In this document: positions 8,710 through 16,778 of the stretch, piece after piece
Layout of the letters: every line of letters begins with the position of its first letter
Numbering within the stretch: the first letter of the stretch is position 1
Source: CAIKMD01 sp963702925
Lineage (GTDB): Bacteria > Pseudomonadota > Alphaproteobacteria > ATCC43930 > CGMCC-115725
NCBI GenBank assembly: GCA_963702925.1
Contig: OY969771.1
Span: 434,001 to 498,000, forward strand
Length of the DNA stretch: 64,000 bases
Direction of reading: 5' to 3'
Translations under genes and position numbers: made by a program
Notes under the pieces: model-generated
Told to the model about the DNA's origin: nothing
What the model saw: the letters and a program-made list of their open reading frames with translations, nothing else
Database searches by the model: none

Positions 8710-8902
8710 CGGCCGGTTGCACGCGAGCAGTGTAGCACCTCGCGCCTCCAGACGCACGATTCCCCATCCCATGAAGATCGAAAAGCGCGCGATTTTATTC
8801 CCGAAAATATTTGCCAAAAAATATTTCGTCGCCTACGCGAATAAATCCGCGCGTTTCGCAATCTCCATGGGGCGGCTTTGGCTTTTCAGAGGGAGAAGAA
8901 CG
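8710..8902. promoter_or_regulatory. Divergent control region with paired AAATATTT palindromes
   Basis: The 193 bases separate the sigma gene (left, minus strand) from the propeller-cupredoxin gene (right, plus strand). Two identical 8-base palindromes AAATATTT start at 8805 and 8819, 14 bases apart, in an AT-rich island unlike the surrounding sequence. A CGTC, a common ECF -10 core, follows immediately at 8827. Promoter or operator function is inferred; no matching -35 box was found with confidence. Confidence 0.45.
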
Positions 8903-10198
8903 ATGGCGGTTCGCGACCAATCGGCGGCACGGCGTTCACGGCGCGGCTTCGTGCGATCGGCACTGCTGCGCGCTTCGCTCATCCTCGCGGCGCTCGGCAT
9001 GGGCGGCGCGATCGCCGATGCGGGCCCCAAGGCCTATGTCGGAAACTTCGTCGACAATACGGTGAGCGTGATCGACGTCGCCGCGGGATCCGTGATCGCG
9101 ACCATTCCGGTTGCCGCCGGACCTCACGGCATGGCGATGTCGGCGGATGGCCGCACCATCTATGTCACCGGCGACGGCTCTTCCTCGCTCGACATCATCG
9201 ACACGGCCAATGACAAAGTCGTGAAAACGGTCGAAATCGGCAAGTCGCCCAACGGCGTGGCGCTGACGCATGACGGCAAGCAGCTCTTGGTGGCGGTTTA
9301 TGGCGAGGACCGGATCGCGTTCCTCGACACGGCGAGTGAGACGATCCTCGGCTCGGTCGCGGTGGCGAAGCCGCACACGATCTCGATCAGCCCCAACGGC
9401 AAGCTTGCCTATGTCACCGCGCAAGAGCCGGGTCATTTCGGCATTGCCGTGGTCGATCTCGTTGCGCGCAAGCTGGTGCGCACGATCCCGCTCGACAAGA
9501 CGCCGCGCGACGGCGAGTTCGGCTATGACGGCAAGGCGTTCTATTTCACCGAGGCCGGGGTCGCAGCTGTTCAGGTTCTCGATCCCGCCTCCGACAAGAT
9601 CGTCGCCGAGATTGCGACCGGCGTGTCGCCGCATTTCGTCAATCGCTTCAAGAAAGTGGCGTCAGGCCTCGTGGTCGTGCAAGGGCCCGGCCAGCTTATG
9701 CTGTTCGATCCGGCGACCAACAAGGAAGCGCGCAGCATCGCGGTCGGCAAACAGCCGCATTGGGCGACGGTCTCGGGCGACGGCAAGACCGCCTATGTCA
9801 CGGATGAAGGCTCCAACGACGTGACCGTGGTCGATCTCGCCAGCGGCAAGACCATGACGATCGGCGTCGGCAAGGCGCCGCGCAAAATCGTCGTCCAGGC
9901 CAGCAGCAAAAGCGCCGATGCCGGCGGCGCGTCCGTCTCGATCGCGAATTTCGCCTTCGATCCGGACACGATCACCGTTCATCCCGGCGAGGTCGTGACC
10001 TGGCGCAACGATGACGGCTCGCCCCATGCGGTGAAGTTCAAGGACAGCGCGGCCGATCCCAAGTCGCTGTCGCCGGGCGACACGTTTACGCGCGTCTTCG
10101 ATCAGGCGGGGACTTACGACTATATCTGCGCGTTCCATCCTTATATGACGGCCAAGGTGGTCGTCGCTTCGCGCGACGAGAAGCCGTTAGTTCGGTAG
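8903..10198 (+). CDS. Secreted YVTN beta-propeller protein with C-terminal amicyanin-like cupredoxin domain
   Basis: The start at 8903 follows GGGAGAAG; the product is 431 residues. An Arg-rich n-region plus hydrophobic core (LLRASLILAALGMGGAIADA) is a signal peptide. Residues 35-335 are repeated propeller blades with AYVGNFVDNTVSVID, IYVTGDGSSSLDIIDT and AYVTDEGSNDVTVVD (YVTN type). Residues 340-425 form a type-1 copper domain: VSIANFAFDPDTITVHPGE, then SPHAVKF (H375) and YICAFHPYM, giving C409-x2-H412-x2-M415, the amicyanin spacing. A periplasmic electron-transfer or copper-linked role is inferred. It is divergent from an ECF sigma/anti-sigma pair, and its last 12 bases overlap the convergent methyltransferase gene. 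Confidence 0.88.
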   Translation: MAVRDQSAARRSRRGFVRSALLRASLILAALGMGGAIADAGPKAYVGNFVDNTVSVIDVAAGSVIATIPVAAGPHGMAMSADGRTIYVTGDGSSSLDIIDTANDKVVKTVEIGKSPNGVALTHDGKQLLVAVYGEDRIAFLDTASETILGSVAVAKPHTISISPNGKLAYVTAQEPGHFGIAVVDLVARKLVRTIPLDKTPRDGEFGYDGKAFYFTEAGVAAVQVLDPASDKIVAEIATGVSPHFVNRFKKVASGLVVVQGPGQLMLFDPATNKEARSIAVGKQPHWATVSGDGKTAYVTDEGSNDVTVVDLASGKTMTIGVGKAPRKIVVQASSKSADAGGASVSIANFAFDPDTITVHPGEVVTWRNDDGSPHAVKFKDSAADPKSLSPGDTFTRVFDQAGTYDYICAFHPYMTAKVVVASRDEKPLVR

Positions 10199-10981
10199 GC
10201 GGCCTTTGACGGCGTTGGCGCGCGCCATCGAGGTGATGCCGCCCGTCGCATCGGGGGTCAGACGCGCGCGCAGCCGCGCCTTAAGCGCAGCGACGTCGCT
10301 CGAGGTGATCGTGGCCATGGTGGCGGCAAAGCTCGGCGCCATCACGTTGATCGCCCAGAATTCGTCGAAATCGGCGAAGCGGCGTTGGACCGTGATCGCG
10401 CGCGTCTCGACCGCTTCGAGTCCGGCCCCCGTCCACAAATCGCGCATGACGTCGATCCGCGACGCATCCGGGCTCGGCGGCAGCATGGGCTGAATGCCCA
10501 TCACGCGCAGCTCGGCGTGAACCGGCTCCAGCGGAAACCCGCCGCCCGGCAAATCCCAGGCATAGGTCGCGAGCGTGCCGCCGGGGCGAACCACCCGCGC
10601 CATCTCGGCGATACCTTTGGCCGGCTCGGGAACGAAGAAGATCACCAGCGCCATGCTCGCCGCATCGAAGCTGTTATCGGCAAAAGGCAATGCCATCGCG
10701 TTGCCCTGGCGGAACTCCGCACCGCCCGTGCCGGGACGGGTGCAGGCAAAGGCGAGCTGCGCTTCCGACGGATCGATGCCGGTGATCGCGGCGGGCGCGC
10801 AACGCTCGGCGAGCAGCGCGGTGAAAGCGCCGTTGCCGCAACCGATATCGATCCAACGCAAGCCCGGCGACGGCGCCAGCCAATCGAGGAAGATCTCGCC
10901 CACGCGCCGGCTCCAATCGCCCATCATCCGCTCGTAAGCGGCGCCGTCGTTGAAGCGGATTTGTTCCTCGGCCATCGCCAT
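10187..10981 (-). CDS. Class I SAM-dependent methyltransferase
   Basis: A 264-residue protein starting at MAMAEEQIRF behind AGAGGGGG. Motif I is WIDIGCGNGAFTALL, the acidic loop ITGIDPSEAQL, post-I FRQGNAMALPF, and motif III VRPGGTLATYAWD. This arrangement is common in uncharacterised Methyltransf_11 proteins. It is the last gene of a minus-strand series beginning at the MmgE/PrpD gene, 65 bases after the MFS gene, and its end overlaps the convergent propeller-cupredoxin gene by 12 bases. The substrate is unknown. Confidence 0.85.
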   Translation of the reverse strand: MAMAEEQIRFNDGAAYERMMGDWSRRVGEIFLDWLAPSPGLRWIDIGCGNGAFTALLAERCAPAAITGIDPSEAQLAFACTRPGTGGAEFRQGNAMALPFADNSFDAASMALVIFFVPEPAKGIAEMARVVRPGGTLATYAWDLPGGGFPLEPVHAELRVMGIQPMLPPSPDASRIDVMRDLWTGAGLEAVETRAITVQRRFADFDEFWAINVMAPSFAATMATITSSDVAALKARLRARLTPDATGGITSMARANAVKGRLPN

Positions 10982-11046
10982 CGCCCCCTCTGTTTGGCGC
11001 ATTATAGCCCGCTCGCCAGCAGGCCGACAGGCGGCGAAAGCGCGGC

Positions 11047-12309
11047 CTAGCTTGCGGCATCGGCCACTTGTCGCGTCCCGAGCGCGCCGCGCCGCGCGGG
11101 AAAGCTGTAAGCGCCGAGGAACAGAACCAGGCCGCAGCAGACGAGCAGCAGCGCCTGAAAGCCGATCGACGCGGTGGCATAGGAATGCGTGTAGTCGAAA
11201 GACAGCCCCATGAGAAACGGGCCGACGCCGTTGCCCAAGGAGAACACGCCGATCATGAAGCCATAGAGCGTGCCGAAGGAACGCAGGCCGAAATAGCGCC
11301 CGACGAAATAACCCAGCAGATCGCCCTCGGCGCCCAGACCCATGCCGCACAGCACGGTTCCGCCGAACGCCCCGGCGAGGCCGCCAATGCCGCTGGCGAT
11401 CAAGGCAATGCCCAAAGCCGCCATGATGTAGAACGCGACGGCGACGTAAGGCCCGAAGATGCGATCGAGGCAATAGCCCGAAATGAGCCGCCCGACGATC
11501 AAGGCGGCGCCCGCCGATGACAGCACGCTGGTCGCGAGCTGCGGGGAATTGCCGCGATCAGTGAGCAGCGCGACGATGTGGGTGATCGTGCCGTTGATGG
11601 CGATGGCCGAGAGGAAGAACATGGCGAGCAGCAGCCAGAAGCGCCGATCGCCTTTGACGACATCGAGCACGGCCGGGCCGGGCATGACATCGGCGCCAAG
11701 GCCGGCGACTTTTCTCTCGGCGCGCGATTTGCCGGGCTCGCCGAGGAACAGCGCGACCATGGGAAAGGCGAAGACGAAGACGGTGATGCCGACGCCGACA
11801 TAGGCCCAGCGCCAGCCGACCGCCTGAATCAGATGCTGCGCGATTTGCGGCACGACGACCGTGCCCAAGCCCACGCCCGACACGGCAATGCCGAGCGCGA
11901 TGCCGCGATGGTCTTCGAACCGGGTCGAGATGACTTTCGAGTAGCCCATCGGAGTTTGGACATGGCCCATGAACGCCGCCGTGGCGGCAATCCCGTAGAG
12001 CATGAACAGCGACGGCTGCAGCAGGGAAAAGCAGCCGATGGTCGCGGCGTAGAGCACGATGCCGGGAAGCGCCACGCGCTGCACGCCGAAAACATCCATC
12101 AGCTTGCCGACGACGGGCGTGACGAACGCGGCGATGACGCCGGCGAGGAACATGGCCGAGGTGAGCGTCGCCCGCCCCCAGCCGAGATCGTCGGCGATCG
12201 GCTTCAAGAACACACCGAACGTGAAATTGCTGATGACGCCGTTATTGGCCATCAGCGCGACGAAACTCCCGAAGACGACCCACCAGCGATTGATGTTATG
12301 GCTGCCCAT
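11047..12309 (-). CDS. MFS transporter (monocarboxylate/organic-anion type)
   Basis: A 420-residue polytopic protein with about 12 hydrophobic segments. Its start is MGSHNINRWWVVFGSFVALM. The loop between segments 2 and 3 carries GKLMDVFG, a variant of the MFS signature, and a large cytoplasmic loop near the middle contains EPGKSRAERKV. The N-terminal ISNFTFGVFLKPIADDLGW is like oxalate/formate and monocarboxylate porters. It lies 60 bases after the MDR dehydrogenase gene in the same orientation, so uptake of the substrate of this catabolic block is a reasonable inference. Confidence 0.88.
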   Translation of the reverse strand: MGSHNINRWWVVFGSFVALMANNGVISNFTFGVFLKPIADDLGWGRATLTSAMFLAGVIAAFVTPVVGKLMDVFGVQRVALPGIVLYAATIGCFSLLQPSLFMLYGIAATAAFMGHVQTPMGYSKVISTRFEDHRGIALGIAVSGVGLGTVVVPQIAQHLIQAVGWRWAYVGVGITVFVFAFPMVALFLGEPGKSRAERKVAGLGADVMPGPAVLDVVKGDRRFWLLLAMFFLSAIAINGTITHIVALLTDRGNSPQLATSVLSSAGAALIVGRLISGYCLDRIFGPYVAVAFYIMAALGIALIASGIGGLAGAFGGTVLCGMGLGAEGDLLGYFVGRYFGLRSFGTLYGFMIGVFSLGNGVGPFLMGLSFDYTHSYATASIGFQALLLVCCGLVLFLGAYSFPARRGALGTRQVADAAS

Positions 12310-12369
12310 CGAACGCGTTCCCCCTTCACAGATAGACTTGTTGATTCGCGACGCCCTACCGCCGCGCCG

Positions 12370-13455
12370 CTAACTCTTCCAATTCAGCAACACGCCCAAG
12401 GTTTCGGGCAAGTCCTGGATCAGGCGATAGGCGTCGGCGGCTCGCTCCGCCGCAAACGCGCGCGCGATCAAAGGACGGCAATCGAGACGGCCGCTTTCGA
12501 TCAAGCGCAAGACGAGCGCGTTTTCGTCCCAGGCGTTCCAGCGCCCGTCGGAATTGTCGAGCACCGGCCGGGTCAGCACATGTGCGCCGATGACCGTCAG
12601 CCCTTTGCGATGGACGTCGTTGTAGAAATCCACTTGCGGGGTGGCACCGCGCGTCGATCCGAGCAGCACGACGCGTCCGTTGCGCCGGCACAAGCGGAAG
12701 GCCAAGGGAATCACATCGGGCCGGCCGGTCGCCTCGATGACGATCGTCGGGGCCTTCCCCGCCATCAAGGGATGGCCGGCTTCGAGCTCCACCGGATTGG
12801 CATAGACGCCGTCGATGCCGAGCGCGCGCGCCTGCTCGCGCCGCGACGCGACCGGGTCGAGGCCGAGCACCGGAAAGCCGCCGGCGAGCTTGGCGCTTTG
12901 CGCCGCGTAAAGCCCGACCGGCCCAAGCCCGATCACCAGAACGGATTCGCCCAGGTCGATGCGCGCATAACGCGCGCCGGTCACGCCGACGCTGACGAGG
13001 CCGAACGGCGCGCTCGCTTTGAGAGTCGCTTCGTCGAGATGCGGCGAAACCGGCCAGATGTAATGCAGCCCGACCGCCGGATCGTCGGGCACGATCGGCG
13101 AGCGGAATTGGCCGCGATATTTTTCCGGCAGCTCGCCCGGTCCGGTGCTTTCCGGCAGCATGAAATGGCTGACATGCGCCTGCCTGGTGGCGACCAGATC
13201 GCCCGGCCGAAATTTCTTGACCGCGTTGCCGATTTCGACAATTCGGCCGATATTCGAATAGCCGGGCTGAAACGGAAATCCCGCTTTGTGCGTGATCGTG
13301 TTGGGCTCGGCGAGAAGAAACGCGCGTTCGGTGCCCGGGCTGATCGCGGTATAAAGCGTCTCGACCAGGATTTGATCGGCATCGGGCGGCGCGATCTCGA
13401 AAGCCTCGAGCGAAACCTCTCCGCGCGCCGTAAACAACACCCGACGTGCCTGCAT
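12370..13455 (-). CDS. MDR-family (zinc-type) alcohol dehydrogenase-like oxidoreductase
   Basis: A 361-residue medium-chain dehydrogenase/reductase. The N-terminal GroES-like domain contains LYTAISPGTERAFLL and YSNIGRIVEIGNAVKKFRPGD. The Rossmann part has VLVIGLGPVGLYAAQSAKLAG followed by VLGLDPVASRREQA. The catalytic-zinc Cys in the usual GxCGTD position is replaced by SPGTE, and the four-Cys structural-zinc lobe is absent, as in the BchC-like branch. It likely oxidises or reduces a metabolite of the surrounding block using NAD(P). Confidence 0.85.
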   Translation of the reverse strand: MQARRVLFTARGEVSLEAFEIAPPDADQILVETLYTAISPGTERAFLLAEPNTITHKAGFPFQPGYSNIGRIVEIGNAVKKFRPGDLVATRQAHVSHFMLPESTGPGELPEKYRGQFRSPIVPDDPAVGLHYIWPVSPHLDEATLKASAPFGLVSVGVTGARYARIDLGESVLVIGLGPVGLYAAQSAKLAGGFPVLGLDPVASRREQARALGIDGVYANPVELEAGHPLMAGKAPTIVIEATGRPDVIPLAFRLCRRNGRVVLLGSTRGATPQVDFYNDVHRKGLTVIGAHVLTRPVLDNSDGRWNAWDENALVLRLIESGRLDCRPLIARAFAAERAADAYRLIQDLPETLGVLLNWKS

Positions 13456-13563
13456 TTCCCCCTCGTGACGTTTTCGTTCTTACCCAACCTTGCCGAAGTC
13501 TAGCACCGGACGCGGCCGCGACGTTACCGCGAAGACGCAAGCTTGTGGCGGCGCAACACTTCT

Positions 13564-14103
13564 TCAACCCGGCGCAAGCTTCCGGATCGGATCGCGCCCG
13601 TCCCATCCTTCCGCCGCCGCGGCGATCCGCCGGAACATCGCGCCTTTGGTGCCGCCGATATCGGAGATTTCGATGGCATGCGCGACCGCGGGATAGCCTT
13701 CGCCGGCAAAAAACGCATTGCCATTATTCGGGCCGCTCATGCCGCCGGTCTGCACCACCTGATAGCCGAGCGCTTCATAGCGCGCGATGTCGGCGGCGAA
13801 ATTATTGGTCCAGAAAGCGACATGCTGCAGCCCCTCGCGTCCAGCCTTGAGGAAATCGGTGAGCAAAGACGGCGCGTCGTTCATCGGCTGCAACAGCTCG
13901 ATCTGCATCGGCCCGCATTGCGCAAAGGCGATGCTGAGCCGGCTGTTGGACGGCTGGCCGCGATAGGTCGATTGCGGTGCCGCGTGATTTTCGAGATAGA
14001 AGAACGGCCCCACCCCCATGACATCGGTCCAGTGCCGCATGCCTTTTTCGATGTCGCGGACGACATAGGCCATCTGGCGAATGGGACCGAAAATGCGGCT
14101 CAT
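13564..14103 (-). CDS. VOC family protein (glyoxalase/dioxygenase superfamily)
   Basis: A 179-residue protein with two beta-alpha-beta-beta-beta modules. Module one runs from IRQMAYVVRDIEKGMRHWTDVMGVGPFF to QIELLQP, and module two from GLQHVAFWTNNFAADIARY onward to AHAIEISD. Such folds bind a divalent metal and catalyse ring cleavage, isomerisation or epimerisation. Its ATG overlaps the stop of the MmgE/PrpD gene (ATGA), so the two are translationally coupled. The substrate is not identifiable. Confidence 0.85.
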   Translation of the reverse strand: MSRIFGPIRQMAYVVRDIEKGMRHWTDVMGVGPFFYLENHAAPQSTYRGQPSNSRLSIAFAQCGPMQIELLQPMNDAPSLLTDFLKAGREGLQHVAFWTNNFAADIARYEALGYQVVQTGGMSGPNNGNAFFAGEGYPAVAHAIEISDIGGTKGAMFRRIAAAAEGWDGRDPIRKLAPG

Positions 14104-15464
14104 GACGCGCCTCCTTGCTTGATCGCGAATGGCACGAGTTGCCGGATCGAGGCAAGCCGGTCGACCGCGAGAATTTGTTGCAGCAAGGCTTCGGCTCTTT
14201 CCCGGCCCAGGACTGGCGGGACCAGCGACAGAAATTTACGCGTCACGACCTCGCGTTGCAGCGGCGGGTTGTGCAGCGGACGATAGCAGTCATTCGTGAC
14301 GCTCAACCTTCTGCCATCGGTGAGCAGCACATTGGCGACCGCGACGCCGCCGCTCAACTCGTCGCGCGGCGTCACGCTGATCCGGTCGCGCAGCCGCACG
14401 AGCTCGCCGCGCGTCACGCGCTCGGCGTTGTAGGCGTGAATATCGCGCGTGTCGTCGCCGAGCAGGCTCATGGCGGCAACCGCACGCAAGCTGAACTTGG
14501 CTTCGAGGCCGGTTGCCGGTTCCTGAATGTTGCACACGGTCAGGAAATTGCGCGGCACTTGCAGCTCGATCTGCTCGATCCCCGAAGCGGTGACACCGTG
14601 CTCGCGCTTCAACTCGAGCATGTTCTCGATCGTGCCGTGGGTGAGCTGGCAGGCGGCGTGCGATTTGAAGATCGTATCGAGAATGAAGAAACGCCCGCGC
14701 GCGGCCTGAAGCCCGTCGAGATGCGCGCCGCTGGCATGGGTTTCGATGAATCCGTCGGCCGCCTCGATCGCGTTGTCGCGCGCGATCCAGTCGCGCTTGG
14801 CGAGGTTGGCGGCAAGAAGACCGTTGGTCGCGGCTTTGCCGGAATGAAACGGCTTGGACATGGTTCCGCCCGACGCCAGCAGCCCGGCCGCTTGAGTCGC
14901 GGCGGTGCCGAGCGCATGCGCCCATTGCTTCTGGTTCAAGCCCAAGAGATAAGCGGCGGCGGCAGTTGCGCCGAAGGGCGCGAGATTGCCGGTGGGATGA
15001 AATCCCTTGCGCAAGAACGGGAAGTTCACCAGCACGCCGACGCGGCATTCCATCTCCACGCCGGCCACGATCGCCGTCAGGAATTCGCGCCCCGATATGT
15101 TGCGCGCCTCGCCCAGCGCAAGCGCGGTCGCAACCACGGCGGGTGTGGTGTGGCCGCGCATCGCCAGATTGGCGTCCGAGAAATCGAGCGCGTCGGCGGC
15201 CGCGCCATTGACGAGTGCGGCATAAGAAGGCGAGGTGCGCTCGCCATGCAGGATGACGGTGCAAAGCGGATTGCCGCCTTGCTCGCGCGCTTCTTCTCGC
15301 AGCTTCTCGACCAGCGGCTCATTGGCGCCGGCAATCGCGATCGCGAGCCAATCGAGCAAAGAATGCCGTGCCACTTCGAGCACGTCGTCCGGCAAGCTGC
15401 TCGCCGTGAGCGCGCCGACTTGCTCGATCAGCGTCGCGGTGATGGTCGCGGCATTCGCGTCCAT
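14100..15464 (-). CDS. MmgE/PrpD family protein
   Basis: The 454-residue length is typical of the MmgE/PrpD family (2-methylcitrate dehydratase, cis-aconitate decarboxylase, iminodisuccinate epimerase and relatives). Recognisable are the N-terminal DDVLEVARHSLLDWLAIAIAG, DALDFSDANLAMRGHTTPAVVATALALGE with the conserved D...H segment, FHPTGNLAPFGATAAAAYLLGL, and KPFHSGKAATNGLLAA. The segment SHAACQLTHGTIE provides further conserved His. It is the first gene of the minus-strand block and diverges from a Rieske oxygenase gene with about 180 bases between. A hydro-lyase or isomerase role on a carboxylic acid is inferred. Confidence 0.88.
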   Translation of the reverse strand: MDANAATITATLIEQVGALTASSLPDDVLEVARHSLLDWLAIAIAGANEPLVEKLREEAREQGGNPLCTVILHGERTSPSYAALVNGAAADALDFSDANLAMRGHTTPAVVATALALGEARNISGREFLTAIVAGVEMECRVGVLVNFPFLRKGFHPTGNLAPFGATAAAAYLLGLNQKQWAHALGTAATQAAGLLASGGTMSKPFHSGKAATNGLLAANLAKRDWIARDNAIEAADGFIETHASGAHLDGLQAARGRFFILDTIFKSHAACQLTHGTIENMLELKREHGVTASGIEQIELQVPRNFLTVCNIQEPATGLEAKFSLRAVAAMSLLGDDTRDIHAYNAERVTRGELVRLRDRISVTPRDELSGGVAVANVLLTDGRRLSVTNDCYRPLHNPPLQREVVTRKFLSLVPPVLGRERAEALLQQILAVDRLASIRQLVPFAIKQGGAS

Positions 15465-15643
15465 GGCAAGCTCCTCCCTCCGATACCAAAGCCGCCGTCA
15501 ACGATCACGACGTGCGCCGCCCGATCATGACAGAGGCGTGCGGGCTTCGCCAAGCCCGGATCGGCGCATCGCGAAGCCGTGGACAGGCGCGGCTGGGCCG
15601 ATTAGCGTTCGAGGCAATCGCGCGCGTTCGGGGAGGAGTCGCA

Positions 15644-16690
15644 ATGCCGTTCTTGAGAAACGCCTGGTACGTCGCGGCATGGCCCGAGGAAATCGGCCGC
15701 ACGCTTTTGCCGCGCCAGATCACCGGCGAGCATCTGGTGCTCTTCCGCCGCGAAAACGGCGAAGCGGTCTGCCTTCAGGATTCTTGTCCGCACCGCTTCG
15801 CGCCCTTGAGCATGGGGACGCTGATGGGCGACCGGATCGAATGCAAATATCACGGGCTTCAATTCGACGGCGCGGGACGATGCGTGCTCAATCCGCATCC
15901 GCCCGGAACGGTACCGCCCAAAATGGCGGCGCGGGCCTATCCGGTGGTCGAGCGTCATGGCCTCGTCTGGATCTGGATGGGCGATGCGGCGCGCGCCAGC
16001 GCCGACAAGATTCCGGACCTCGCCTATCTTTGCGACGAGACGCGCTTCAGAACGGTGCGCAATTATTTCGCCCTGCCCTATGGCGCGGATCTCATGTTCG
16101 ACAATCTGATGGATTTGTCGCACGCGGATTTTCTCCATAAAGGCCTGATCTCGGAAGGCTATGGCGAAAAGACCAAAGCGACCATGACCACGACCGATGA
16201 CGGGACCCATGTGCAAGTGAATTGGGTGTTGCGCGACGCGCTGCCTTCGCCGACTTTCGCCAAGGTTTGGACCTTCGGGCCGCTGACCGATCACTATCGC
16301 GAAACGCGTTTCGCGCCGCCGGGAATCCTGCAGGTCGATCTGGCGGCGGTGAATGCCGGTCGGCCGCGGAACGAAGGCGTGCGCCTTATCGTCACGCATT
16401 GCGTCACGCCCGAAACCGAGAAGACGCTCCACGAATTCACCTTGCGCAGCCGCAATTTCGCGCTCGGCGACGCGGCGGTCGATCGCCATTTCCTCGAGCA
16501 GCAGCGCGCGGTGATCGTCGAAGAGGATGGCTGGATGCTGTCGGCAATTCAGCGCCGCATGGGCGACGCCGACTTCGCGTCGCTAAACCCCGTCCTCTTC
16601 AATGTCGATACCGGCGCGATCAAGGTTCGCCGCGTGATGGAACGCTTGATCGCCGAAGAGCGCGCCGAGAGCAAGATCGGGTCAGCATGA
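15644..16690 (+). CDS. Rieske [2Fe-2S] aromatic oxygenase, catalytic subunit (vanillate demethylase-like)
   Basis: The start at 15644 follows GGGGAGGAG; the product is 348 residues. The Rieske cluster motif is C48-x-H50-x16-C67-x2-H70 (DSCPHRFAPLS ... CKYHGLQFD). The mononuclear iron site is in DNLMDLSHADFLHK, with two His four residues apart. The opening MPFLRNAWYVAAW and overall size resemble vanillate O-demethylase oxygenase subunits. No reductase gene is nearby. The last six codons, encoding SKIGSA, and the TGA stop lie inside a palindromic repeat (16670-16715), so the natural C-terminus has been replaced or extended by the repeat. Confidence 0.88.
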   Translation: MPFLRNAWYVAAWPEEIGRTLLPRQITGEHLVLFRRENGEAVCLQDSCPHRFAPLSMGTLMGDRIECKYHGLQFDGAGRCVLNPHPPGTVPPKMAARAYPVVERHGLVWIWMGDAARASADKIPDLAYLCDETRFRTVRNYFALPYGADLMFDNLMDLSHADFLHKGLISEGYGEKTKATMTTTDDGTHVQVNWVLRDALPSPTFAKVWTFGPLTDHYRETRFAPPGILQVDLAAVNAGRPRNEGVRLIVTHCVTPETEKTLHEFTLRSRNFALGDAAVDRHFLEQQRAVIVEEDGWMLSAIQRRMGDADFASLNPVLFNVDTGAIKVRRVMERLIAEERAESKIGSA

Positions 16691-16715
16691 ATCATGCTGA
16701 CCCGTGAATCTTGCT
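16668..16715. repeat. Palindromic AGAGCAAGAT-family repeat, copy A (forms the 3' end of the Rieske gene)
   Basis: The arms are AGCAAGAT, then GGGTCAGCATGA (ending 16690), then TCATGCTGACCC and GTGAATCTTGCT (ending 16715), an almost perfect 46-base palindrome. The sequence AGCAAGATCGGGTCAGCATGA is also the last seven codons of the Rieske gene including its stop. The outer AGAGCAAGAT is shared with copies B and C. Confidence 0.75.
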
Positions 16716-16730
16716 TTCACTCAATCATGT

Positions 16731-16778
16731 AGAGCCTGATCGGCTCAAGCCGATGCGGCTTGAGACGATCTTGCTCTA
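16731..16778. repeat. Palindromic AGAGCAAGAT-family repeat, copy B (forms the DUF4189 stop)
   Basis: Inner arms GCTCAAGCCG and CGGCTTGAG, outer arms AGAGCCTGATCG and CGATCTTGCTCT. Read on the minus strand it begins CTAGAGCAAGAT and supplies the TAG stop of the DUF4189 gene. The minus-strand sequence lines up with copy C at 28824-28875, differing by a short TCA insertion and a few substitutions. Together with copy A it fills the gap between two convergent genes and could act as a bidirectional terminator. Confidence 0.8.

Noticed and set aside
8657..8902. N-terminal extension of the propeller-cupredoxin gene
   Set aside because: It would bury the signal peptide and read through the AT-rich divergent promoter; GGGAGAAG before 8903 marks the start.
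11578..13503. 641-codon open frame antisense to the MFS and MDR genes
   Set aside because: Covers two clear genes on the other strand, and its composition (Asp/Arg/Ala/His-rich) is that of GC-driven antisense frames.
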